This document shows, piece after piece, positions 11,227 through 21,555 of a stretch of 32,980 nucleotides of DNA. Under the pieces are notes generated by a model. It was not told the origin of the DNA, made no database searches, and saw nothing but the letters and a program-made list of their open reading frames with translations. Every line of letters begins with the position of its first letter. Positions within the stretch are counted from its first letter, which is position 1. A program made the position numbers and the translations under genes. The stretch is from Lingula anatina (lineage: Eukaryota; Brachiopoda; Lingulata; Lingulida; Lingulidae). Location of the stretch: the NCBI RefSeq assembly GCF_001039355.2, contig NW_019773909.1, positions 1 through 32,980 on the forward strand, read 5' to 3'.

Positions 11227-13857
11227 GTCTGAGATGCCTGTTTTTTTCGTACTAAAATGACAACTGAATATTGCTAGCAAGCCTATGCTTTTAATCTCTC
11301 TTGACACTGCCGCTCTAAACAACGTGACAGTTTGTGCTCACACGGCAGCGGTTTAAGTGTGATTTCAGTCATGGCAGTTCCACAGATAAATGAAATCTCG
11401 AATAATTCATCAAACTTTTTTCTGGCAGTTTTTCAGTTTCGTGATTAGGAAGATGCGTTGAATTGACGGCGTAAGATAATCAATACAACTTAAATATGTC
11501 CAAATTAGCATGAAACCACATTTTGTACATGTAAGTTAAATTTACTGATACATGTATTTTGAGATATTAATATAGTTAGGACTACATCTTGGAAAATAAT
11601 GTAGCAAAATTATAACTAATACTTTAAGAATTGACCAGAGGACTCCGTCTGCAAAAACGTCATGCCAGATTTTGAGACACTCCAATGATTCCGCGGGAAG
11701 CAATGGCCACGCGATAGCCATTTCACCCAAACCCAAAATAGAAGGGCAAATAACGTCACAGCCACAGTCTTTAATTATTTAGTACACGGATTACAAACTG
11801 TGTTTGATAACCTTATGGATTCACATGGGGAATTTCGCATCAAAATGTCACTTTTCTGGAAAATGAAAAATTATTCATCGTTTGACCTCCAAAAGGAACC
11901 TATGTTAAATCGCCACGGGAGGGCGACCATTGTTGCTGCATGATCAATGATCGGCCAGTGGTCGGCACGAGATAGATATATTTTTACTGTCAAACTGATC
12001 CGTACTAGGTTTTTTTTTCATCGGAACCAAGACATTTGAGGGTTACAGCCGCTGGTTGCCTCAAATCAGTCTCCAACTGGTATTTTGTTTCTTGATCCTT
12101 GAACCTACCCATTTGCGAAGGTTATTAGAAAAAAAGAATATTAGGAGATGTTCAAAGGTCTACTGGACGTCTTCCTTCATCAATCTGATGTGAGTAGATG
12201 TTGACACTCATTGACCGCTAGGTGGTTTAGCGGCCAGGGCCCTCTTATAAATGTCAGGTAGATCGCCCAGGTTGGCCATAAGCTAGAGATTTGAAAGTTT
12301 TTCAACTTGTCTGAAAAATTTATTTATGATCCAACTACCAAACTAATCAACATTTTTGCTCATTTAAAATTGATAGTTCGATAATACTAGAATGTAACAT
12401 GTACTCACCTAGAAAGTAATCATAAAGTGTAGAAATTCGCCAAGCCTAAATAAAGAATATAATTTGTTGTGCTGAGAGCGTGGACGTGGACTATCAAGAG
12501 ACCAGGGTTCAATGAGACTTGTAGTTGCCACCTAATGTGGGTTTATGTTCGCATTTATGTAGCCTGCATCACATTACACTAACATATACAGCTAAACACG
12601 ACTAGCAGGCACATTATTAAACACGTCACCTTAGCAACACTTTCATTTATTGCTACACTATAATCTAGATGCTGAGAGCCTGGATTTTTTTCTCTTTTTT
12701 TTCAACAATCAACATTATGGATGGTACTGCATTATGACGGTGCTAATGCATAATTAATGGATGTATACAAATAATAAACGGAAGACAATATTTGTGTATC
12801 ACCTCTGATGCTGAATGCATTTATATGTTTATAAATGTAGAAAACAGTAGTGCGCTTTTGAATTCAATTTCAGACCACGCAAAAAAAGCCAAAACTAGAA
12901 ACCAAGGTCTGATCAAAATAATATATCTAAATAATAAATGTCCAGCCATTTAAAGTTGACAGAGAATGGAGACCCAGTGACTATTCTAAAGTTGACGAAA
13001 TAGTTTGGCGTCATTATTGTCATTTGGCTCTTTTGATCTCTTCCACCAAGAAAAGTCACCCTGCCCAGGCCATTTGGTTTAATTCAGTCCCAGACCCGAG
13101 CGATATGTACATTGAAGCCTCCCTACCCGTAGAATATATCCATTTTCAGTGCAACTAATTTAGAAACGTACTTTGTATTATTTATCTTGTTTACCAGCAG
13201 GACCCAACTACATAGCCAAAGATATATAATTAATATAGAAATATAGTGATAAATTTCAATTTTGCAGGACACACGCCTCCCCATGCGTCGTCCCTCGACC
13301 AGTCGAATTGAGACGAGATTTAATTACTGTGCCCCTGCAGGGACGACGCGTGTGGAGGCGTGAAAGAGGCGGAGGGACCATTACAGGATTAAGCGGTCTT
13401 CCTTTCATGTAGGTCCGCCATATTTAGATCGTGGACCAGCTAGCACTCGGCTCTCCTCATTATGAATGGTCCCTATTTGGCTGGATGGAAGATGACTTGG
13501 ATGAATTGGAAGATGATGGTTATGTGTCCTGCTGTGTGCCATTCTGGAATTACGAAGTAATCATAGTAGCCCATAGCCACTTACGATGTCAAAATAATCG
13601 CATGGAAAATCGTAAGGCACTAAATCTAATTATTCGAACTACTACATGTAGACCACTTCCAACCAAATTAAATTTTGTTGCATTGGCATTTTTCACGTCG
13701 ATTTATTCGACCGGGTTTCTTGTTAGCTCGCCAGAAAATGACATACACTGTATTGTTTAGAATGTCAGATGGTTGAGTCCCGTAACTAGCATAAATTTTG
13801 ATAATTTTAACAATATTCCAAATAAAACGAAAATTTCTTTCTTGTTTTCTTATTCAT
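11227..13857. other. Upstream region of the methyltransferase gene; no gene recognised
   Basis: Includes whatever promoter the minus-strand methyltransferase gene uses; I see no clear core element. A weak AG acceptor at about 11239 would allow an upstream non-coding exon. A 109-codon open frame at 13431-13760 (plus) and a 64-codon one at 11736-11542 (minus) show no recognisable domain. The notable object is the inverted repeat at 13272-13362, listed separately. Confidence 0.4.
13272..13362. repeat. Long stem-loop: ~24-bp inverted repeat with a ~43-bp loop
   Basis: The left arm (about 13272-13295) reads CACGCCTCC then GCGTCGTCCCT; the right arm (13339-13362) reads AGGGACGACGCG then GGAGGCGTG, its reverse complement apart from a few central mismatches. 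The arms are GC-rich in an AT-rich neighbourhood. Function unknown; the core of a small transposon or a folded-back insertion is possible. Confidence 0.85.
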
Positions 13858-14782
13858 GTTCTGGTCTAGGGAATTAATATTTTTCAATTTTTGTTTTTAT
13901 CTTAAAGTTTGTAACTCATATTGATCTGCATTTAAAATTTATAAATTGCTCTACAGATACCAAATAAATAACATGGAAGGCATAATTATGTCATGGTTAA
14001 TTTATTTACATGTATATATTGCATACATCATTTCTCTCCATTATTGCATAACATGACTGAAATGTATACTTGTGACTACCATATAGCCTCAACTTTTTAA
14101 GTATCGTAAAAATCTTCATTTACATAACTACGGCAAACTAACATTTCCAGAGTATATACAGTATATAAAATTAAGACTTTGACAGGGGAAGCCTGCGTAA
14201 GAATCCCACAACTGTTAATGCAACTAAGATTCTTTTATTACCTCTTTGCCATCCCTTAACACGTGTAAGCAGCGTAACTCTCACCGACTTGCAAACGTTA
14301 AAGAATTTTTTGTTCAGATTTAAAAACTCAATAAAAATAATCAAGAATTGTTATCCTGAAATTAAATGCACCAATACAGATCTAAGATAACATTTCTTAT
14401 GAAGACTGAGCGATGTCGTACCGTCTTTTTTGCATTCAATGAGTACTTGTTCAGTAGAAACTTGTTTAAAATCCAAACTCCTCAATCTTTTTGAGAGCAT
14501 AAAATACTGTTTTACAGCAGTAATATCAGTAATCAGTTGACTGATTTTTGCATGCAACAAACAGACAATCTCAACTTAGGAATCTATGCCTAGTAACATT
14601 CGCTGCCAGACTTTCAATAGGGATGTGACAAAGAACTGACCGAATTTCATTTCACGTCCTACATGTGTACAGGACAGAAAACTGGACGAAATATCAACAA
14701 TGGGTTTGTACAAGCATTTACACATAAAACAATATTTACAACTTCACTCAAGTGTTGACTGCATCACTCAAATTATGACTTG
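13858..14782. repeat. Left copy of a ~0.9-kb direct duplication
   Basis: Nearly identical, apart from small indels and scattered substitutions, to 17336-18245 (for example AAGGCATAATTATGTCATGG, GACAGGGGAAGCCTGC, and the 69-codon minus-strand open frame starting MLHAKISQLITDITA). Similarity is lower in the first ~130 bp. This copy ends exactly where the single n at 14783 occurs. I do not recognise what the duplicated segment encodes; the shared open frame may be chance. Confidence 0.9.
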
Positions 14783-14783
14783 N
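14783..14783. other. Unresolved base, probable assembly join
   Basis: A single n lies at the point where the left direct duplication stops matching its partner (the right copy continues TGACTCGAATTGCC). Sequence to the right leads into methyltransferase copy C. A join of two contigs is the simplest reading. Confidence 0.6.
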
Positions 14784-14899
14784 CGGCATGAAGCAAACCC
14801 TTTAATGAAACTATTTTTGAGCATGCTGTTTCAGCTGATCAATCAAAAAGTGTCCAAGAACTAACAGACTGTGTAGAATCATGTACAAAATATTTACAG

Positions 14900-16878
14900 A
14901 CCCTGTAGAATCACCGGAGCTCTGGTACATGTTGATATCACAGATCCTACGGAGAAAGCTCTGTTCCAAGCCCAGGCGGCCAAAGACTGGGAGACCATAC
15001 TCCTGGCTAGAGCTAAGGAGTTGAGACCAGGTATCAGTTATATGCATAAGATATGTAATATGGTAACTGGTACATTCCATTCCAAAGTTAACATGTATTC
15101 ATTGTGACCGTTGAATTTTTCTTGCTGTATTCCACATCTTCCGCTTCTTTCGTTTTTCAAAACCTTTTTGTTTATCATTATCTTGTATTTTCTTAGTTAG
15201 TTTATTAATCTTCCTTACTGATTAATTCAAAACACTTATATTTTTGTGTATTACTTGGCATCAGGTGGCAGGATTGTAATCATAAGTGATTGTTTAGAGA
15301 AGGAAGGACAATATCCAGGGACCACCAAAAATATCAAGGAGAGCGTGGTCCACAGTTTAACCAACTACTGGAATGAAATGGTCACTGAGGGAGAGATCAC
15401 ACAGGTAGGAAAACATAACTGTAACAAGTACTAGAAGGTGGTGGTCACTGAGAGAGAGATCACACAGGTACGGGAACATAACTTTAACAGGTACTGGAAA
15501 CAGATGGTTACAGAGGGAGAGATCAATTTCAGATGAATAGCCAATGAGAAGGACAAGAATGGCTATGTATTGACACTGTGGGTGAGATGCACGAGGAGAG
15601 TGATTGGGATATGTTATCCTTAATGTGTGTAGGAGCAGACCAATGAATGATTTTTTGTGAAGATAGCGGGAAGAACTCAAATGGCAAATTCCCGATTTTG
15701 TTTTTTGGACTATTTTGGCAATGGGATGCTGTGTTGGCTATTGATCTAAAATGGTGTGTGCCAAATGTATTTTCAAAATGGACAATGAAGTTTAATTGCA
15801 TGGGCGATATTTTGTAATGAAAAAGTTTGGATCGATAAAATATGATATAAGGTGTCCAATTTTTACTTTAGTGATCCCAACCACATGGGAAGTAAAGAGT
15901 TTTGACGTTTTTGTCATTTAGAAAAAGTAATCCTCCAATTACAAATATCCCCCTTTTTTACAGGAAGAATTTGACAACACAAACTTCAACCTGTACTTCA
16001 GAACCAGGGAGGAATACAGGGCTCCTTTTTGTGACCCGAACTCTGCTGTGTCTAAAAGTGGGCTTAAGTTGCTGGCCATTGAAACAAAAGTGGTGCGTTG
16101 TCCATTTCACGAGAAATGAACCAAGATCGGAAAGAATGGTAAGTTTGTTTGTTCTTGTTCTTTCCCAAATGTGCCTATCCACTCTACCAATTCAATCAAC
16201 ATCCCTTTTATGTAATATAGCTTTATGCAAATAGACTATTACTAGTATTTGGCCATGAATATGGTCCCAGAGTTTCCTAGAGTCAAAAGTATATAGCCTA
16301 TTATCGATATCAAAAATGTTAATTAGTAATGATATTTTGATCGATATTCAGAAGTAATGAAGAAATCTTAACCATCTTTTTTTACAGAAATGCAAGTTGT
16401 TATTATTATTATTATTATTATTTATTCATACGAACACGTTACTTTTGGTTTATCTCATATAAACAGGTTAATTATTGTTTATCTGGGTTAAGGTTGGCCT
16501 AAAATATTTGCTCATCAAGTTACCATGTTCATAATAATTTTGATTATGAAAATATATTAAAGTAATTAAATTCTCTGTTTTCTATTCAACATCTTTTTGA
16601 AACCGGTGTTAGATGTTTGTGTAAGGTAATTAACTATAGATTTATCTGTTCCAGGCGACCAAGAGGCAGTAACCAGCCATGCCAAGCGGTATATCCAATT
16701 CTTCCGCGCCTGGAGCAACTCGTCCTTCCTCTCAGGTCTGGATAGCTCTCGCTCAGAGAAGGAAAAGGCCGCAATTGTGGATAAGTTTTTTATTAAGTAC
16801 GAGAAAGATGTGGCTTCAGGTCCAGAGGATCATGGGGTGGATTTAGTTGACGCTTACATAGATATAGAAAAAATGTAA
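14900..16878 (+). pseudogene. Partial SABATH-like methyltransferase copy C, exons 5-8, with an in-frame TGA in exon 7
   Basis: Plus-strand exons 14900-15030 (131 nt), 15265-15404 (140), 15964-16138 (175) and 16655-16878 (224) have exactly the lengths of exons 5-8 of the complete minus-strand gene, with conserved splice sites. They encode QAQAAKDWETILLARAKEL, then KEGQYPGTTKNIKES, EEFDNTNFNLYFR and WSNSSFLSGLDSSRSE..., ending ...DAYIDIEKM. At 16117-16119 exon 7 reads TGA where the complete gene has TGG (Trp in HEKWIK). Exons 1-4 are missing, but an n at 14783 lies only ~120 bp upstream of exon 5, so their absence may be an assembly gap. The TGA, if real, makes this a pseudogene. Its 3' flank is shared with copy A. 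Confidence 0.85.
15366..15532 (+). repeat. Short version of the exon 6/splice-donor minisatellite in copy C
   Basis: After the exon 6 donor at 15405 (ATCACACAG|GTAGGA) a second unit repeats the exon end and a donor 63 bp later at 15468 (ATCACACAG|GTACGG). A third unit begins TACTGGAAACAGATGGTTAC, but its donor is replaced by ATCAATTTC. It is the same unit as in the complete gene, so the amplification, or its tendency, predates the separation of these copies. Confidence 0.9.
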
Positions 16879-17335
16879 AACATTTACAAATATTCCTCTG
16901 CTGAGGTAGATTGTAATAGCCTCGTGTGTACCAATGAAAGGTACAAACATAGTTATTAAAAGATTGAACGTGTTCGTTATGTATTGTCGAAAGGTCAAAG
17001 GAAAGAAATCGTGCTATTATTTCTATCTTAAGAAACAGTTTAATTATTTTGGTCAAACTGTTCTTGATTGTTCTGGGTATTTAGTGTAATGCATTAAATA
17101 TTATTGAAAGGAGTGTCACATATCAATATGTCAGCAGTATCGCCTAAAGGAGTGTGTTCTTCGTCAAGTGCAGTGGGTCCCATGTCATATGAAAAATGTT
17201 ATATGTTGTTATAGTTATAAATTTTGTAACCAGGGCTGCACTGGCGTTATGTTATTTTTTCTTTGGGGGTGGTGAAAGGGGAAGAAAGTGGTACCAACAA
17301 AGCTAAAAGAAAGGCACGTACATGCTCAAGTTCTT

Positions 17336-18245
17336 GTCTAAGGAATGAAAAAGATACTTTCCAATGTTTGTTTTTTATCTTAAAATTTGTAACCCATTTA
17401 GACCTACATTTAAAATTTATGTACTGACACCAAATAAACAGAAGGCATAATTATGTCATGGTTAATTTATTTACATGTATATATTGCATACATCATTTCT
17501 CTCCATTATTGCAAAACATGACTGAAATGTATACTTTACTTGTGACTACCATATAGCCTCGACTTTTTAAGTATCGTAAAAATCTTCATTTACATAACTA
17601 CGGCAAACTAACATTTCCAGAGTATATACAGTATATAAAATTAAGACTTTGACAGGGGAAGCCTGCATAAGAATCCCACAACTGTTAATGCAAGATTCTT
17701 TTATTACCTCTTTGCCATCCCTTAACACGTGTAAGCAGCGTAACTCTCACCGACTTGCAAACGTTAAAGAATTTTTGTTCAGATTTAAAAACTCAATAAA
17801 AATAATCAAGAATTGTTATCCTGAAATTAAATGCACCAATACATATCTAAGATAACATTTCTTATGAAGACTGAGCGATGTCCTACCGTCTTTTTCGCAT
17901 TCGATTAGTACTTGTTCAGTAGAAACTTGTTTAAAATCCAAACTCCTCAATCTTTTTGAGAGCATAAAATACTGTTTTACAGCAGTAATATCAGTAATCA
18001 GTTGACTGATTTTTGCATGCAACAAACAGACAATCTCAACTTAGGAATCTATGCCTAGTAACATTCGCTGCCAGACTTTCAATAGGGATGTGACAAAGAA
18101 CTGACCGAATTTCATTTCACGTCCTACATGTGTACAGGACAGAAAACTGGACGAAATATCAACAATGGGTTTGTACAAGCATTTAAACATAAAACATTAT
18201 TTACAACTTCACTAAAGTGTTGACTGCATCACTCAAATTATGACT
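17336..18245. repeat. Right copy of the ~0.9-kb direct duplication
   Basis: Partner of 13858-14782, in the same orientation. It carries the same 69-codon minus-strand open frame at 18025-17816 with a few substitutions. Unlike the left copy it runs on into unique sequence after 18245. Confidence 0.9.
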
Positions 18246-19549
18246 CGAATTGCCTTTTATCTTGTACAAATCTTCTGAAACAGATTTTTCTTTGGTAATT
18301 GCTGAAATTAGTATGAACACTGCCTAACCCCAATTTGGTTGTAAAGTTAGGCAGAGTCAACTATATTTGGAATATCATACTACAAGACCCTCCATACTCC
18401 ATAGAAATATAACATGAAGTAGCACATGAAACATACTAACTGATCATTTGGTAAAAACTGGACTTAATGCCAATTGTAAAAAAAAAAATTTTAATAACTG
18501 AGACAGTACAAGTGCAGTATGCAGTACACGCATGCAGCAGTTTTATAGTAAACCCAGTCAGGGTGTTAACTAACTAATGCATGCATGTAAATATATTGAC
18601 ACCTTTTCCATTCATCTAGCAATGGACTGTACTTTAAATCTAAGGAAACCGCCCCTGGATTCCTTCCTGGAAAGTGCATGCATTTTCAAACAAAGTGCAC
18701 AAACAATCCCATAGATGTCAATTGTTGTATCCAAAATTGTTGGAATGAGCAAAACTTTTAAAAGGCCATCATATACAATAAGTGCTGCTTATAATATCAT
18801 GCATTCACCAAATTAGGTGATCTTCATGCTCTCTAATAGATATATAGCCCAAATCCAGGAGCTAAGAAAAAAAAACAAAAAAACAAAGGACCAAAGACGA
18901 CCACAAAAAAGGTTCTATTTGCAAATTACAATTCACCATGCATTCATATACAGTGAGTATAATGATAACTATACTACAAATTCTAATTAAAATATTATGT
19001 ACAAATTGCATATGTTTATTTGGCACAATTCACCGCCACTTATGCACAGACAGTTCAAAAGATGACAAGGCTAGCAATGACAAATGTGCTAAAAACAAGT
19101 TAGCCTGGACATTTGCAGCAACTTGAAACCAAGTGGAGCATCCATTTTTTTTTTTTTACTGAAAGTCCAAATTGTTTTTTGAATTTCAAATCAGTAAGAA
19201 ATCTTCCTGCAGAGTAACCCTTAATGCAATTCTTGTTAAAGTTTTAAAACAGGATGCCAAACTTTCTTTTTTAAAAATAAAAGCTGAGATAAAAACAGTT
19301 TACTAGTGCCGCCATCTTTTGAGAAGGACCTGCCAAACCTGTACAGTGGGGTTGGACGGATACCCTGATGAGGGCGAATCCTAATAATAATAATAATAAT
19401 AAACAGCTGTACAAATAAATGCTGTTGTAAAAATGAGAAGAATGACAGACTTAACAATAATTACAACAAGATAAAAGTTTTTTTATCTCATTGATAGAGT
19501 GCATAATTGAGGCACAGTATGTAAATGCTCATCTGTGCACAATTCTTAC
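18246..19549. other. No gene recognised
   Basis: AT-rich, with short homopolymers near 18480 and 19150 and an AAT microsatellite at about 19382-19402. It lies downstream of the minus-strand exons and may contain 3' UTR or intron. Confidence 0.35.
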
Positions 19550-19678
19550 TTATTTTTTAGCAATTCTTGGTGAAACTCTTTTGAGATACACACCATCTTG
19601 TCGATTTGAATTTCTGAACTTCTCAAATGCTCCATGAGGAGACAAATCTCTTTGAAAGTTCACTTTGAAAATACTGCC
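19550..19678 (-). CDS. Possible isolated terminal exon, 42 codons
   Basis: On the minus strand, after a TTTGTAG acceptor, an open stretch reads GSIFKVNFQRDLSPHG, then EKFRNSNRQDGVYLKRVSPR, and ends IAKK and TAA. The residue mix looks like real protein and not translated intron. I do not recognise it. It is downstream of the stop of the minus-strand gene at 20367, so it would be an alternative end of that gene or part of another gene. Chance is a serious alternative. Confidence 0.3.
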   Translation of the reverse strand, partial: GSIFKVNFQRDLSPHGAFEKFRNSNRQDGVYLKRVSPRIAKK

Positions 19679-20366
19679 CTACAAAGATACTCATGCCCAT
19701 AAATTGCTACAAAAAAGTAATTTGTTTATTTTATGGGATCCTAAATAACTGATCAGCAAGTTTAATAAGTGATAATTTTTACCCTCCTTTGAGTATAAGA
19801 AAACAATATAAAGATAATATTTTCTTACTTGTGAGTTTCTTTAACTAAAGCAAGCACTCATAACTAGTTCCCTCAGTCAGATAGCACCAGCCATACGCCC
19901 TTCCCCTAAACACTTGGGGCGATATCCACACTTGACTTAGTGGACAACCTTGGAGAAGCCCTGTAGTTATATAATACAAATAACACTGCAGTAACAATGG
20001 CATCTTTGTTGCCGTGTTCCCACATGGTTCAACCATGAAATGAGCAAGCCTGCCAATAACAACTTACACACTAGGTTCAACAAAACATGAAACGAAATAT
20101 ATGTAAACAACTATACCAAATGAGACTTCGGATTTCCCTTTTTTCAGGGTTGAGATCATACATACTATAAATTCAAATTTCACTTAAAACAAAAAAGCGT
20201 GTCTTTATCAAAATATCTCCACTTCCACTTATCCACAGTTCAATGAGTATGACACAAAAATATTCTCATTATTCATAAGTCAATATCTTCTCCACTGCCA
20301 CTATCAACTTCCTCCACCACTACAAGTTATGGTATAATCTTTGGACATATAATTTCCCAAGGTGCC
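19679..20366. other. Probable 3' UTR or intergenic
   Basis: Directly downstream of the minus-strand stop codon at 20367. No other feature recognised. Confidence 0.4.
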
Positions 20367-21519
20367 TCATACAAGATGTCCTCTCATTTCTACAGGAAGA
20401 GGCTCAGCAGGCTCTGGCTTTTGGCTTCTTCTTGATGGGGGGCGCAGATCAGTGTTTCCTGAATTAGCAAAGGAAAAGAACTGTTTGGAAACACCTCAAA
20501 AATAAACCATTAAGTATATGTGTGAAATTTGCAGGTAAAAAGAGAAATTTTACTCCTAATGAATGACTATAATGTTAAGGTTTAAGTGTGAGAATCGCTT
20601 GATCAATATGCAACTGCTGGCAGCTTTTGCTATGCTAAAATCAAGGGAAAAATGATCTTAAAACATAAAACAGAATAACAAAACTATGGTATTTATAAGG
20701 ATAAGGTCTTCCAAATCAAAATTTAAAATCAAATGCTGTGAATCAAATGCTTGATCAATATGCAACTGCTGGCAGCTTTTGCTATGCTAAAATCAAGGGA
20801 AAAATGATCTTAAAACATAAAACAGAATAACAAAACTATGGTATTTATAAGGATAAGGTCTTCCAAATCAAAATTTAAAATCAAATGCTGTGAATCACCA
20901 TGAAAATATTCTAATCAAACCTCTTTAAACAAGTAAAGACTGTGTAGTATTCATATCTCACACCAGATGGCAGTTACCTGGAGGTGGGGTGTACCGTGGC
21001 ATTTCATTCAGGTCATAGTTGCGTGCTGGCAGAGGGGGGTGGTTCAGGGGTGGTATATGGGCGCGTCCATGGCTGGAGGACCTTGTTGGGGGTGGGGGTG
21101 GAGCCTTGCCATTGGGGGTGGGCTAGAAACAAAGAAGGGCTATTTCATAAATTCAAATCAATGCTGGTTAACATAAATGGAATAAGAAATTAGGAAATTG
21201 TAAATGGGTATGGAAAAATCTAAAAGAAAGAAAAAATTGGTGTCAGGTAAGTTCTTCCCTAGGTCATGGAATAATGGACCTCTCTTTCAAGATGAAATAA
21301 AGTATATATTGAACATGCCTGAAAAACATTAATATTACTGATATTCTGGATCACATACCAAATCCTCCTTCATCATCATCAGACTCATACGGTCCTATCT
21401 ATGAACAAAAGGGAACAAAAATGTCACATTTTCCATGATCAAGTAGTTATTCATATCACATAAATATCCTTCCAAAAGGTGATAATATTAATTTTTCATT
21501 TGTTCAACATTGCTCTGTG

Positions 21520-21555
<36 letters not shown>

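Noticed and set aside
12220-12245. Short palindrome CCGCTA...TAGCGG
   Set aside because: Only a 6-bp stem; expected by chance at this length scale.
12476-12545. tRNA- or SINE-like stretch with GGTTCAATGA resembling a B box
   Set aside because: No cloverleaf can be drawn, the A box is poor, and there is no second copy in the window.
13431-13760. 109-codon plus-strand open frame beginning MDQLALGSPHYEWSLFGWME
   Set aside because: The first half looks protein-like, but there is no recognisable domain, the second half looks random, and no splice partner was found.
14351-14560. 69-codon minus-strand open frame, also present at 17816-18025
   Set aside because: Its conservation follows from the surrounding direct duplication, which is equally conserved outside the frame, so it gives no evidence of coding.
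20967-21193. Two overlapping plus-strand open frames rich in Gly/Trp
   Set aside because: Antisense of the proline-rich exon of the minus-strand gene.
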